Source of the DNA: Pseudomonas sp. PB120
GTDB lineage: Bacteria > Pseudomonadota > Gammaproteobacteria > Pseudomonadales > Pseudomonadaceae
Length of the DNA stretch: 47,224 nucleotides
Direction of reading: 5' to 3'
Assembly: GCF_009761815.1 (NCBI RefSeq)
Contig: NZ_RWIN01000001.1
Coordinates: 1-47,224, forward strand
Position 1 is the stretch's first letter. Each line of letters opens with the position of its first letter. Below are positions 8,250 to 16,830 of the stretch, piece by piece. The translations under genes were made by a program, and so were the position numbers. The notes below the pieces were generated by a model that was not told the DNA's origin, ran no database searches, and was given only the letters and a program-made list of their open reading frames with translations.

Positions 8250-9321
8250 GGGTGTCGACTTCGACGGTGAGCGACAAGCCCGGCATCAGGCTGTCGCGCC
8301 ATTGCGGGTCGGCTTGCAGCTGGATTCGCACCGGCACCCGCTGCACGATCTTGGTGAAGTTGCCGGTGGCGTTCTGCGGCGGCAACAAGGCGAACTGCGA
8401 GCCCGTCCCCGGCGCCAGGCTGTCGACGCTGCCGTGCAGCACCACGCCGGGCAGGGCATCGACCCTGATCGACACCGATTGGCCCGGACGCATGGCGCCG
8501 ATTTGCGTTTCCTTGAAATTGGCGGTGATGTACAGCTGGTCAAGCGGCACCACGGTCATCAGTCGAGTCCCCGGTTGCACGTACTGACCGACGCGAACGC
8601 TGCGGTCCGCCACTCGCCCGGCCAGGCTGCTGCGCACGATGGTGTCTTGCAGGTCCAGTTGCGACTGGCGCTGTTTGGCGTCCGCGCCTTCGAACTGCGC
8701 GCGGGCCTGCTGGAGGGTCGCCTGCAACGTGGCCAGGCGCCGTTCTGCCACCTGAACCTGGGCGGCTCGGGCGTTGCGGCTGGTGGTCGCCTGCTGCCAT
8801 GAATTGCGCAATTGCTCCATGCGTTCCTCGGTTTCGGCACCGGTGCGGGTCAGTGGTTCATAGCGTTTTATTTGCGCGGCGGCATACGCCTGGTTGGCGA
8901 TTTCACCTTGCAGCTGCGCCTGGGCCTGGACGATGTCGGCGCGCTGTTGCGCCAGTTCGGCCTCGCCACGGGTGATGTCGGCCTTGCGGGCGGCCAGGGC
9001 GGCGGCGGACTGATCTTGCGCAGCCTGGAAGGTGCGGCTGTCAATGCGCACCAGCCGCTGGCCGACGCTGACGGTCTGGTTATCGGTGACGTAGACCTCG
9101 ACCACCGAACCGCCGACCCGGGGCACCGCGGCCATGCTGTCGGCCTGCAGGTAGGCGTCATTGGTGCTCTCGATGAAGCGCCCGGTGGTCCACCAGTGCG
9201 CGCCCCACAGCACCAGGCCGATGACGGCGGTGGAGCCGGCGAGCCAGACCCACTGGCGTTTGCGGGTGCGCTGGGGCGGGGTGGCCAGCGCTGTTTCGTC
9301 AACAGCCAGTATCGCGGTCAT
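8242..9321 (-). CDS. HlyD/EmrA-type membrane-fusion adaptor of the efflux pump
   Basis: 359 aa with one N-terminal membrane helix (about residues 27-46, WVWLAGSTAVIGLVLWGA). A biotinyl-lipoyl-like domain (VYVTDNQTVSVGQRLVRID), a coiled-coil hairpin and a returning barrel strand (LAGRVADRSVRVGQYVQPG) follow. This is the EmrA architecture: a periplasmic adaptor linking the MFS pump to the outer-membrane duct. It is the first gene of the efflux operon, and its ATG is close to the divergent promoter region shared with the TetR gene. Confidence 0.92.
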   Translation of the reverse strand: MTAILAVDETALATPPQRTRKRQWVWLAGSTAVIGLVLWGAHWWTTGRFIESTNDAYLQADSMAAVPRVGGSVVEVYVTDNQTVSVGQRLVRIDSRTFQAAQDQSAAALAARKADITRGEAELAQQRADIVQAQAQLQGEIANQAYAAAQIKRYEPLTRTGAETEERMEQLRNSWQQATTSRNARAAQVQVAERRLATLQATLQQARAQFEGADAKQRQSQLDLQDTIVRSSLAGRVADRSVRVGQYVQPGTRLMTVVPLDQLYITANFKETQIGAMRPGQSVSIRVDALPGVVLHGSVDSLAPGTGSQFALLPPQNATGNFTKIVQRVPVRIQLQADPQWRDSLMPGLSLTVEVDTRD

Positions 9322-9336
9322 GTGAACCTCAATTTT

Positions 9337-9384
9337 TATCAGTTGATATAATTATTACGGTCGGTAAAATTATGTCAACTGATA
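9337..9384. promoter_or_regulatory. Divergent promoter and inverted repeat between efflux operon and tetR
   Basis: TATCAGTTGA (9337-9346) and TCAACTGATA (9375-9384) are perfect 10-bp inverted arms. Plus-strand promoter-like boxes TTGATA (9343-9348) and TAAAAT (9365-9370) are 16 bp apart. On the minus strand TTGACA (9378-9373) is followed by an AT-rich -10 region after about 17 bp. A repressor bound to both arms would cover both promoters, which fits autoregulation and efflux control by the TetR protein. Confidence 0.6.
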
Positions 9385-9428
9385 TATTTTCAGGCACACT
9401 GCCGTTCTGTCTTGCCCAGGAGTCGTCC

Positions 9429-10127
9429 ATGACCAACACCCCCCGGCGCCGCCCCACCAGTGAAGGTGGGTATTCGTGCGGTGATGAAACCAGCGCCCGG
9501 ATTATCGACGCGGCCCTCAGCCTGTTCGGCGAGAAGGGCTTCGAAGGCGCGTCCACCCGTGACATCGCCGAGCGTGCCGGGGTCAATGCCCCGGCGCTCA
9601 ATTACTATTTCAAGAACAAGGAAGGGGTTTACCTGGCGTGCACCGAACACATGGTCGCGTGCATCTGGGCCCATCTCGCCGAAACGGTTGAGCGCGCCCA
9701 AGCGGTGCTGGAGAGCGAGTCCGATGCGCCGACGCTGATCGAGGCGTTTTGGTCCATCCAGCTGCGCGCCGCCGAATACATGCTGATGTCCACCGAAGCC
9801 CGGCCATGGCGGCAACTGTACGCCCGCGAACAGGCGGGCCTGGGGCCGACCTCCGGCATGGAACGGGTCAGCGAACGCATCGGCAAACCGATCATGGCGG
9901 TCAACACGGCGATCATCGCCCGGCTGCTGGGGCGCACGACGGTTGACGACGAATGCGCGATCCGTGCCGTCACCCTGCATGGTCAGGTGCTGCCGTTCCA
10001 TCAGACCCGTCGCAGCACGATGGACGCGATGGGCTGGAAAACCATGGACCGGGAACGCTTCACTTGCCTGATGAACATCGTGCGCGAGCAGACGTTCAAC
10101 CAGCTCGCAGCGTTGCGCCCGGACTGA
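9429..10127 (+). CDS. TetR-family repressor, likely regulator of the efflux operon
   Basis: 232 aa. The N-terminal HTH is clear: ARIIDAALSLFGEKGFEGAS followed by TRDIAERAGVNAPALNYYFK. The C-terminal ligand-binding half resembles the CerR/YbiH-type TetR group. ATG at 9429 is chosen because AGGAGT lies 6 nt upstream; an earlier in-frame start at 9372 sits inside the operator. It is divergent from the EmrA-type gene with a symmetric operator between them. The usual role is ligand-relieved repression of the adjacent pump. It converges on tauC with only 2 bp between the stop codons. Confidence 0.9.
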   Translation: MTNTPRRRPTSEGGYSCGDETSARIIDAALSLFGEKGFEGASTRDIAERAGVNAPALNYYFKNKEGVYLACTEHMVACIWAHLAETVERAQAVLESESDAPTLIEAFWSIQLRAAEYMLMSTEARPWRQLYAREQAGLGPTSGMERVSERIGKPIMAVNTAIIARLLGRTTVDDECAIRAVTLHGQVLPFHQTRRSTMDAMGWKTMDRERFTCLMNIVREQTFNQLAALRPD

Positions 10128-10129
10128 CT

Positions 10130-10999
10130 TCAGGTCTTCCCTTTCCAGGGCACCAGGCGCCGTTCCAGCCAGCGCATGCCGAGGTCGAACAGCAGGGCCA
10201 TGGCGCCGATCACCAGGATGCCCATGATCACCACGTCGGTGGCCATGAACTTGGACGCGGTCAGCACCATGAAGCCCAGGCCGGCGGTGGCCGCGACCAT
10301 TTCGGCGGCCACCAGGGTGGTCCAGCCGAAGCCGATGGCGATGCGCATGCCGGTCAGTACTTCCGGCAACGCCGCCGGCATGATCACGTGGCGCAGCACC
10401 TGACCGCGACTGGCGCCCATGGAATAGGCCGCGTGAATCTGCTCAATGGCCACCGACTTGACCCCGGCCCGAGCGCTGAGCGCCAGCGGGGCGAACATCG
10501 CCAGGTAAATCAGCAACACCTTGGAACCCTCGCCGATGCCCATCCAGATCACCACCAATGGCAGATACGCCAACGGCGGCAGTGGCCGGTAAAACTCCAC
10601 CAGCGGATCGAAAATCCCCCGGGCTACGCGGTTCACGCCCATCAGGATGCCCACCGGGATGGCCGTCAGCACCGCCAGCACGAACGCACCGAAGACCCGC
10701 AACGCACTCCAGCCGATGTGGTTGAGCAAGGTCGCGTCGGCGAAACCGTCGCGGGCCACGTCCAGCAATTGGGCCCAGACCGCTTGGGGCGAGGGCAGGA
10801 ACAGCGGTTTGACCCAACCCGCGTTGGTCGCGGCGTACCAGATCGCGAACGTCAGCACCACGGTGACCAGGCTCAGGACCATGCTCGAACCGTTGCCTGG
10901 CGCCCCGTACTGCTCTCCCGGACGGGCCGGCGCGGCGCGGCGCAATTCGTTGAGGGCGCGCAGCACGGCGTTGCGTTGTTTCTCGTCCAACAGGCTCAT
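10130..10999 (-). CDS. tauC: Taurine-type ABC transporter permease
   Basis: 289 aa, about six membrane helices, with the inner-membrane permease EAA-loop pattern ([20 protein letters not shown], then IMPAALPEV). Its closest architecture is the SsuC/TauC branch of the nitrate/sulfonate/taurine ABC family. Its ATG overlaps the stop of the ATPase gene by four bases (ATGA), and tauA lies further upstream, so the three form a tauABC operon. Taurine specificity is inferred from the aminotransferase, TauR-type regulator and exporter next door; alkanesulfonate uptake is the alternative. Confidence 0.87.
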   Translation of the reverse strand: MSLLDEKQRNAVLRALNELRRAAPARPGEQYGAPGNGSSMVLSLVTVVLTFAIWYAATNAGWVKPLFLPSPQAVWAQLLDVARDGFADATLLNHIGWSALRVFGAFVLAVLTAIPVGILMGVNRVARGIFDPLVEFYRPLPPLAYLPLVVIWMGIGEGSKVLLIYLAMFAPLALSARAGVKSVAIEQIHAAYSMGASRGQVLRHVIMPAALPEVLTGMRIAIGFGWTTLVAAEMVAATAGLGFMVLTASKFMATDVVIMGILVIGAMALLFDLGMRWLERRLVPWKGKT

Positions 11000-11835
11000 G
11001 CGGCCTCCTCATCACCGTGGATAATGCTCAGCACCTGTTCGCGCAGGGCAATGAAGTCCGCACTGGATTTCACGGTGCGGGCGTCCTGGCCGGCGAGAAA
11101 ACGTCGGCCGAAATCAATCGAAAACTCGTGAGTGATGCGCCCCGGACGCGGCGACATGATGATCAGGCGGGTGGCCATGAACAGCGCCTCCTCAACATCG
11201 TGGGTAATGAAAAACATCATTTTCGCGGTGCGCTCCCAGATCTGCAGGATCAGTTCCTGCAAGCGTTCGCGGGTCAGGGCATCGAGGGCGCCGAGCGGCT
11301 CGTCGAGCAACAGCATCTGCGGATCATTGGTCAGTGCCCGGGCGATTCCGACCCGTTGCTGCATGCCGCCGGACAACTGGTACACCGCGTGACCGGCAAA
11401 ATCGGCCAGGCCCGTGAGTTGCAGGAAGTACCGGGCGCGTTCCTCACGCTCAGCCCGGGCCACGCCGCGCAACTTGAGGCCGAAGGCGACGTTGTCGAGC
11501 ACATTCAGCCAGGGCAGCAACGCGTGTTTCTGGAACACCACGCCGCGTTCGGACCCTGGCCCGGTGACCTGATCGCGCAGTTGTGCCACCGCTGAGGTCT
11601 GTTGCGGTACCTGGCCGTGAAAATCGCCCAAGGTGATCAAGCCGCTGCTGGGCTGGATGAAACCGGCCATCAGGTTGAGCAGTGTGGTCTTGCCACAACC
11701 GGATGCGCCCAGGGCGACCACAAAATCGCCGCTGGCGATGTCCAGGTTGACCCCGGCGAGGGCGGTCACTCGCTGGCCCTTTTGCTGGCCGGGGTAGTGC
11801 ACCGACACGTCATGGATTTTCAGGCTCAGGCCCAT
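10996..11835 (-). CDS. tauB: Taurine-type ABC transporter ATPase
   Basis: 279 aa with a Walker A motif GASGCGKT (residues 43-50), the ABC signature [15 protein letters not shown] and Walker [16 protein letters not shown]. It energises import through the TauC permease. The region after Walker B (a switch His in [14 protein letters not shown]) is intact, so it should be active. It is co-transcribed with tauA (46-bp gap upstream) and tauC (4-bp overlap downstream). Assignment within the TauB/SsuB group rests on context. Confidence 0.9.
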   Translation of the reverse strand: MGLSLKIHDVSVHYPGQQKGQRVTALAGVNLDIASGDFVVALGASGCGKTTLLNLMAGFIQPSSGLITLGDFHGQVPQQTSAVAQLRDQVTGPGSERGVVFQKHALLPWLNVLDNVAFGLKLRGVARAEREERARYFLQLTGLADFAGHAVYQLSGGMQQRVGIARALTNDPQMLLLDEPLGALDALTRERLQELILQIWERTAKMMFFITHDVEEALFMATRLIIMSPRPGRITHEFSIDFGRRFLAGQDARTVKSSADFIALREQVLSIIHGDEEAA

Positions 11836-11881
11836 GGCTTTTTCCTCGTGATGGGGCGGCGCGTACCGCCCGTGGCTGGGG

Positions 11882-12898
11882 TTACTGCGCGGCCTGGACG
11901 AAGCCCGGGTTGACCGCGACGCTGTAGTCGGGCAGCAGCGCCGGGATCTTTTTCTGCTCTTTCAAGAACGCGGCGGTGGCCGCCAACGCCTTGGCCGCGC
12001 CGCCGTCCTTGCCGGCGCCCAGCCAGGTGGCACCCGCCTGTTCACCGGCCAACGGGAACTGGTAGAGGGCCAACACCGGCGGTACTTCGTCAGGCTTGGC
12101 ACCGGACTGACGCGCCACGTTGATCACCTGCGGCGAGGCGGCGGTCCAGCTGCCGGGCGCTTTCACGTAGTCGGCGGTGCTGGCCTGCAACACCTTGGTC
12201 AGGGCGAGCATGCCGGCACTGTGATCGGCGGCGAACTTGCGGTCGACCACGATGCCGTCAAAGGTGGCTTTGCCCCATTGGGTCAACTGCCCGGAGGTCA
12301 GCAACACGTGGCCGCTTTGTTTGAGACGACCCAGGGCCGGGTCCCAGATGAATGCCGCGTCGATGTCGCCGCGCTCCCAGGCGGCCGGAATGTCTGAAGG
12401 CTGCAAGTTGATGACCTTGACCTTGCCGCTCAGGCCGAATTGCTCCAGAGCAAACAGCGCATGAAAGTGCGTGGTGGAAACAAAGGGCACGGCCAGGGTT
12501 TTTCCCGCCAGGTCTTGCGGCGCGACGATGCCGCTGCCGTTGCGCACCACCAACGCTTCGGCGTCATTGATGTTGTCCAGGATCCAGAACAACTGCGCGT
12601 CCACGCCGCGGCTCACCGCAGCGGCAATCGGACTGCTGCCGGCCACGCCGATCTGCACGTCACCGGAGGCCATCGCCAGCATCACATCGCCGCCGCTGTC
12701 GAAGTTGCGCCATTGGATGTCCCAGCCGGTCGCTTTCTCGAATGCTTTCTCGGCGATGGCGTTTTTCCACGGGGCGAACATGCTTTGCACGCCGATGGTC
12801 ACCGTTTCCGCCTGGGCCGCGGTGGCGAGGCCCAGGGTCAGCGCGGCGGCGGGTAACAGCAGGGAGCGTCGAATCCATTGGTGCAGGGGCTTGAGCAT
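11882..12898 (-). CDS. tauA: Taurine-type periplasmic substrate-binding protein
   Basis: 338 aa from ATG 12898, chosen because AGGAGC lies 7 nt upstream; the open frame starts 13 codons earlier without an SD. A signal peptide ends near TAAQA, and the mature part begins [20 protein letters not shown]. The fold is that of NMT1/TauA-like binding proteins ([40 protein letters not shown]). It captures taurine or a related sulfonate in the periplasm and delivers it to TauC. It is the first gene of tauABC, transcribed away from the TauR-type regulator, with paired CTGG repeats upstream. Confidence 0.9.
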   Translation of the reverse strand: MLKPLHQWIRRSLLLPAAALTLGLATAAQAETVTIGVQSMFAPWKNAIAEKAFEKATGWDIQWRNFDSGGDVMLAMASGDVQIGVAGSSPIAAAVSRGVDAQLFWILDNINDAEALVVRNGSGIVAPQDLAGKTLAVPFVSTTHFHALFALEQFGLSGKVKVINLQPSDIPAAWERGDIDAAFIWDPALGRLKQSGHVLLTSGQLTQWGKATFDGIVVDRKFAADHSAGMLALTKVLQASTADYVKAPGSWTAASPQVINVARQSGAKPDEVPPVLALYQFPLAGEQAGATWLGAGKDGGAAKALAATAAFLKEQKKIPALLPDYSVAVNPGFVQAAQ

Positions 12899-12966
12899 GG
12901 TGTGGCTCCTAAGGTTGAAGGCGTTGTTTGGCACCACTCGATCTTAGGGTCGGCCCGTTGCTTGCT

Positions 12967-12998
12967 TTAGATCCAGTTGCGCCGGGCTTTGGTACCAG
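12967..12998 (-). promoter_or_regulatory. TauR-box pair in front of tauA
   Basis: On the minus strand two CTGG-type decamers read toward tauA: CTGGTACCAA (12998-12989) and CTGGATCTAA (12976-12967). Their starts are exactly 22 bp apart. They resemble the CTGGACYTAA repeats that I recall for TauR of Rhodobacter capsulatus. Two further pairs with the same spacing lie in the aminotransferase/exporter intergenic region. Confidence 0.7.
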
Positions 12999-13079
12999 CC
13001 ATCCCGCCAGACCTTGGTGGATAAGGCGTTCAGCGCATCGGGTGCGCCATCGGGGTGCGTCGCAGGAGGAGTCGGAACC

Positions 13080-14573
13080 ATGTTGGAGCGTTATTTTCGT
13101 CCGTTCGAGGCCGGGCGCGGTTTGCAGGAGCAACTTCGCGAGAGCCTGCTCAATGCCATCCTCGATGGCGCGTTGCCGCCCGGCGACGCCATGCCGTCGT
13201 CGCGCAAGCTGTGCCAGTTGCTCAAAGTGTCGCGTAACACCGTGGTGCTGGTCTATGAGCAACTGGTGCAGGACGGTTACCTCACACCCTCGGACCGTCG
13301 CGGTTATTTCATCAACGAAAAGTATTTGCGCCAGCAACTCAACGTCAGCCTGCGCCCCAAATCCCCGGCGCTGTTCGAGCGGCCCGATCATGCGCCGGAC
13401 TGGGAGCGTCGGCTGCAAACCGAATCGGCGCAGATGCGCGCGATCGTCAAGCCGCGCAACTGGCGTGAATACCGTTACCCGTTTATCTACGGCCAGATCG
13501 AGGACGACGAACAGACCGCCGCCCGCTGGCGCGATTGCGCACGGATCGCCGCCACGGGCGCGCACATGCGCAGTTGGGTCGACGATCAGGTGATGCTCGA
13601 CGACCCGCTGCTGGTGGAGCAGATCATCCAGCGGGTGTTGCCCAAACGCGGCATCCAGGCGCGACCGGAGCAGCTGCTGGTCACCATCGGCACGCAAAAT
13701 TCCCTGTACATGATCGCGCGCCTGCTGGGTCGCCCGGGCCTGGTGATGGGGCTGGAGGAACCCGGCTATGTCGATGCGCGGAACATTTTCAGCCTCACTG
13801 GCTGCACGCTGCGTCCCCTGCGCATCGACCGCCAAGGGCTGGTGGTGGACGAGCAAATGCGCGATTGTGAAATGCTGTTCTGCACGCCCAGCCACCAGTC
13901 GCCGACCGGGGTGACGATGCCGCTGTACCGGCGTCTTGAGCTATTGGCCAGTGCCCGTGAACACGACTTCCTGATCATCGAGGACGACTACGAAAGCGAG
14001 CAGAACTTCCTGGGCAGCAACCACCCGGCGCTCAAGAGCTTCGACGACAGTGGCCGGGTCATTTACCTCGGCAGCCTGACCAAAAGCCTGTTGCCGGGCG
14101 TGCGCTTGGGGTTCATTGCCGCCGATGCCGAGTTGATCCACGAATTGCGCGCACTGCGCCGCTACATGTACCGCCATCCGCCGTCGAACAACCAACGCAT
14201 TCTCGCGCTGTTCCTGGCCATGGGGCATTACGACGCCCATGCCCGGCGCCTGCGTGACCGGCTGGCGCGCAAATGGCGGGTGATCAGCCGCGCCCTGGCC
14301 GAGCACTTGCCCGAATGTCACGCCAGTGGCATGGCTGGAGGTTCATCGATCTGGGTCAGCGGCCCGCCAGCGGTGGATGCCTGGGCCTTGCAGCGTCGGG
14401 TGGCCCGGCGCGGCGTGTTGATCGAGCCGGGGGACATTCACTTTCTGGGGGAGGGGCGCACGGGCTGTTACTTCCGCCTGGGCTTTGGTGCGATTGCCGA
14501 GTCGTTGATCGAGCCGGGCATCGAAGCGCTGGGCAAGGCCTGGCGCGAGTTGCGCCAGGCACAACCGGCCTAG
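13080..14573 (+). CDS. tauR: TauR-like MocR-family activator of taurine genes
   Basis: 497 aa. The GntR-type winged helix is MPSSRKLCQLLKVSRNTVVL plus VYEQLVQDGYLTPSDRRGYF. The aminotransferase-like domain has the PLP segment IIEDDYESEQ and the PLP lysine in YLGSLTKSLLPGVRLGF. ATG at 13080 follows AGGAGGAGT. Characterised TauR proteins activate taurine genes by binding CTGG-containing direct repeats with PLP and taurine as effectors. Its position between tauABC and the aminotransferase, plus three matching repeat pairs, supports this role. Its stop overlaps that of the convergent aminotransferase gene by 3-4 bp (CTAG). Unlike the MocR protein at 3735-5216 it keeps the PLP-contacting Tyr. Confidence 0.85.
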   Translation: MLERYFRPFEAGRGLQEQLRESLLNAILDGALPPGDAMPSSRKLCQLLKVSRNTVVLVYEQLVQDGYLTPSDRRGYFINEKYLRQQLNVSLRPKSPALFERPDHAPDWERRLQTESAQMRAIVKPRNWREYRYPFIYGQIEDDEQTAARWRDCARIAATGAHMRSWVDDQVMLDDPLLVEQIIQRVLPKRGIQARPEQLLVTIGTQNSLYMIARLLGRPGLVMGLEEPGYVDARNIFSLTGCTLRPLRIDRQGLVVDEQMRDCEMLFCTPSHQSPTGVTMPLYRRLELLASAREHDFLIIEDDYESEQNFLGSNHPALKSFDDSGRVIYLGSLTKSLLPGVRLGFIAADAELIHELRALRRYMYRHPPSNNQRILALFLAMGHYDAHARRLRDRLARKWRVISRALAEHLPECHASGMAGGSSIWVSGPPAVDAWALQRRVARRGVLIEPGDIHFLGEGRTGCYFRLGFGAIAESLIEPGIEALGKAWRELRQAQPA

Positions 14574-15880
14574 AGGTTTTCCTGGGAGAGGGTGTTCTTG
14601 AGGATCTCGAACATCGCATCCACGTCGCTGCGGCTGGCCACTAGCGCCGGGGCGAAGATGATTGCGTCGCCCGTGGTCTTCACGTGCAGGCCCGCGTCGT
14701 ACAAGGCGCGTTGCACCCGCGCGCCCTTGGCGCCCGGCGCGGCCCCCGGGGTCAGCTGGATGCCGCTGAGCAGGCCGTAGCCGCGCAGGTCGCTGACTTG
14801 GGGTAATCCGCGCAGGCCGCTCAGCGATTCCATGAAGTACGGCGCCAGTTGTCGACCGCGACCGAACAAATCCTCGTCACGGTAGATGTCCAATGAGGCC
14901 AGTGCGGCAGCGCACGCAGCCGGGTGCCCGGAGTAGGTGTAGCCGTGGAACAGTTCCGGCCCCTGGCCCTGGCTGGCACCGACCACGGTGTCGTAGATCG
15001 ATTCATCGACGGCCACCGCGCCCATGGGGATGGCGCCGTTGGTCAAGGCCTTCGCCATGGTGATGATGTCCGGCTTGACCGCGAAACTCTGCGCGGCGAA
15101 AACCTCGCCGGTGCGGCCGAAACCGGTGATGACTTCGTCGAACACCAGCAGGATGCCATGGCGGTCGCAGATGTCGCGCAGGCGTTGCAGGTAACCGGCC
15201 GGTGGCACGTAGACACCGATGGAACCGGCGATGGGCTCGACAAAGCATGCGGCGATGCTGTCGGCGCCGTGGGTGGCGATGATGCGTTCAAGGTCGCTGG
15301 CCAGGTCCGCGCCCTGGGTCGGTTCGCCCAATTGATAGCGCTGTTCTTCCTGCCAGGTGTGGCGCATGTGGCTGACGTGGGGCAGGCCGCCGACGGCGAA
15401 GGCCTGACGGTTGCGCATCATGCCCGACAGGGCCACGCCGCCGAAGTTGACCCCGTGATAGGCCCACTCACGGGAAACGAAACGGGTGCGCTGGGGCTGG
15501 CCTTTGGCGCGGTGGTACGCCAGGGCGATTTTCATAGCGCTGTCGACCGACTCGGAACCGGAGTTGGTAAAGAACAGCTTGTTCAGGCCGGCTGGCAGCA
15601 GCTCGCTCAGGCGCTCGGCCAGTTCGAAGGACAACGGCGAAGCGCGCTGGAAATGCGGGGTGAAATCCAGGGTCAGCAATTGCTTGCACACCGCCTCGGC
15701 GATTTCAGTACGGCCATGCCCGGCCGCGCAACAGAACAGCCCCGAGCTGCCGTCGAGCAGCTCGCGACCTTCGTTGGTCCAGTAGCGCACGCCCTCGGCG
15801 CGGACAAACAATTGGGGGGCGCGCTGGAACTCCCGGTTGTCGGTGAAGGGCATCCATTGGTGGTTGAGGTTCGTTGCCAT
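14570..15880 (-). CDS. tpa: Omega-aminotransferase, probable taurine-pyruvate aminotransferase
   Basis: 436 aa, a class III PLP aminotransferase. The PLP lysine is in DIITMAKALTNGAIPMGAVA, the pyridine-nitrogen Asp in ILLVFDEVITGFGRTGEVFA, and the phosphate-binding segment in NSGSESVDSAMK. Family members transfer the amino group of beta-alanine, taurine or similar omega-amines to pyruvate. Here the context (tauABC, TauR, exporter, sulfoacetaldehyde-reductase-like SDR) favours taurine + pyruvate giving sulfoacetaldehyde + alanine. ATG at 15880 has CAGGAG upstream; the open frame extends 41 codons further into the regulatory region. Beta-alanine or hypotaurine aminotransferase are alternatives that sequence alone cannot exclude. 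Confidence 0.8.
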   Translation of the reverse strand: MATNLNHQWMPFTDNREFQRAPQLFVRAEGVRYWTNEGRELLDGSSGLFCCAAGHGRTEIAEAVCKQLLTLDFTPHFQRASPLSFELAERLSELLPAGLNKLFFTNSGSESVDSAMKIALAYHRAKGQPQRTRFVSREWAYHGVNFGGVALSGMMRNRQAFAVGGLPHVSHMRHTWQEEQRYQLGEPTQGADLASDLERIIATHGADSIAACFVEPIAGSIGVYVPPAGYLQRLRDICDRHGILLVFDEVITGFGRTGEVFAAQSFAVKPDIITMAKALTNGAIPMGAVAVDESIYDTVVGASQGQGPELFHGYTYSGHPAACAAALASLDIYRDEDLFGRGRQLAPYFMESLSGLRGLPQVSDLRGYGLLSGIQLTPGAAPGAKGARVQRALYDAGLHVKTTGDAIIFAPALVASRSDVDAMFEILKNTLSQENL

Positions 15881-15950
15881 GGGGTTACTCCTGAGGGCGG
15901 GCACGGATCGGCCGGTTGCCCCGCAGCCTAGCCATGCGGCCTCGGCACGC

Positions 15951-15982
15951 TTAGATCCAGTCGGGCTTTTCGATGGAGCCAG
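15951..15982 (-). promoter_or_regulatory. TauR-box pair in front of the aminotransferase gene
   Basis: On the minus strand CTGGCTCCAT (15982-15973) and CTGGATCTAA (15960-15951) read toward the aminotransferase gene, starts 22 bp apart. The proximal box is identical to the proximal box in front of tauA. Confidence 0.7.
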
Positions 15983-15993
15983 ATCGCCCGCCA

Positions 15994-16025
15994 CTGGACC
16001 CATTGAAAAGCCCGTCTGGCTCTAA
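15994..16025 (+). promoter_or_regulatory. TauR-box pair in front of the tauE/isfE-like gene
   Basis: On the plus strand CTGGACCCAT (15994-16003) and CTGGCTCTAA (16016-16025) read toward the exporter gene, again 22 bp apart. With the opposite pair at 15951-15982 this makes a back-to-back control region for two divergent transcripts. Confidence 0.68.
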
Positions 16026-16076
16026 AGCAGCGGTCACTGCCTGACTAGAGTGGCGCCACTGTCAAAGGAGCGCGCC

Positions 16077-16814
16077 GTGACCCCGGAATTGAATTGGACC
16101 TTGAGTGCCTTGTGCGTGCTGGTTGCCGCTGTCGTGCGTGGCCTCACCGGTTTCGGCTTCGCCGCCATCGCCGTCGTCGGTCTGGCGATGCTCGGCTCCT
16201 TGCGCGATGCCGTGCCCCTGGTGCTGTGCCTCGAGGTGGCGTCCAGCCTGATGCTGCTGCGCGACGCCTGGGCCGAGGCCGATTACCCGTTGTTGCGCCG
16301 GGTTCTGTTCGCGGCGGCGGTCGGTGTGCCCTGTGGCATCTGGCTGTTGACCGGGCTCGACAGTGACTGGCTAAGCCTGGGCGTGTACGTGCTGGTGGCG
16401 ACGCTGGCCTTGCTGGGGCTGGCACGGGTGGCGTTGCCTATGGGACGCGGGCCTTGGGCGGCGTGGCTGGTGGGCGGCAGTAGCGGGGCGTTGATCGCCG
16501 CTTTTTCCATCGGCGGGCCACTGGTGGTCGCCTGGCTCAGCCATTGCGGGCTGCGTGCCCGGGCCCTGCGCGCCACCCTGATCATGTTCTTTTTCGCAGT
16601 CGATCTTGCGGCGCTGGCCGGGCTGGCGTTGGCCAAGGCCATCGGCCCGCAAGTCCCACATCAAGCCCTGACACTGTTGTTACCGCTGCTGGCAGGCCTG
16701 TGGATCGGCCAGCGGCTGTTCCTGCACATTCGCGCCGAACACGCGGCGCGACTCACCCAATGGCTATTGCTGGCCTTGGCGGGCTTCGGTCTGCTGGGCC
16801 GGTCGTGGTCCTGA
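16077..16814 (+). CDS. TauE/SafE (DUF81) family exporter, probable isethionate or sulfite exporter
   Basis: 245 aa, about eight membrane helices, with the family's RGLTGFGFAAIAVVGLAMLG segment near the N terminus and a second repeat half (SSGALIAAFSIGGPLVVAWL). The start is GTG 16077, preceded by AAGGAG at 6 nt; the open frame begins nine codons earlier. TauE/SafE proteins export small sulfur oxyanions. In Chromohalobacter a family member (IsfE) is linked to isethionate export beside tpa and isfD, the same gene set as here. It is the first gene of a two-gene operon with the SDR (16-bp gap). Confidence 0.82.
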   Translation: MTPELNWTLSALCVLVAAVVRGLTGFGFAAIAVVGLAMLGSLRDAVPLVLCLEVASSLMLLRDAWAEADYPLLRRVLFAAAVGVPCGIWLLTGLDSDWLSLGVYVLVATLALLGLARVALPMGRGPWAAWLVGGSSGALIAAFSIGGPLVVAWLSHCGLRARALRATLIMFFFAVDLAALAGLALAKAIGPQVPHQALTLLLPLLAGLWIGQRLFLHIRAEHAARLTQWLLLALAGFGLLGRSWS

Positions 16815-16830
16815 TCCCTGGAGTTTGATC

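Noticed and set aside
14570..15880. Complete taurine dissimilation through Xsc
   Set aside because: No sulfoacetaldehyde acetyltransferase or phosphotransacetylase gene is in the window; the reductase and exporter point to isethionate instead.
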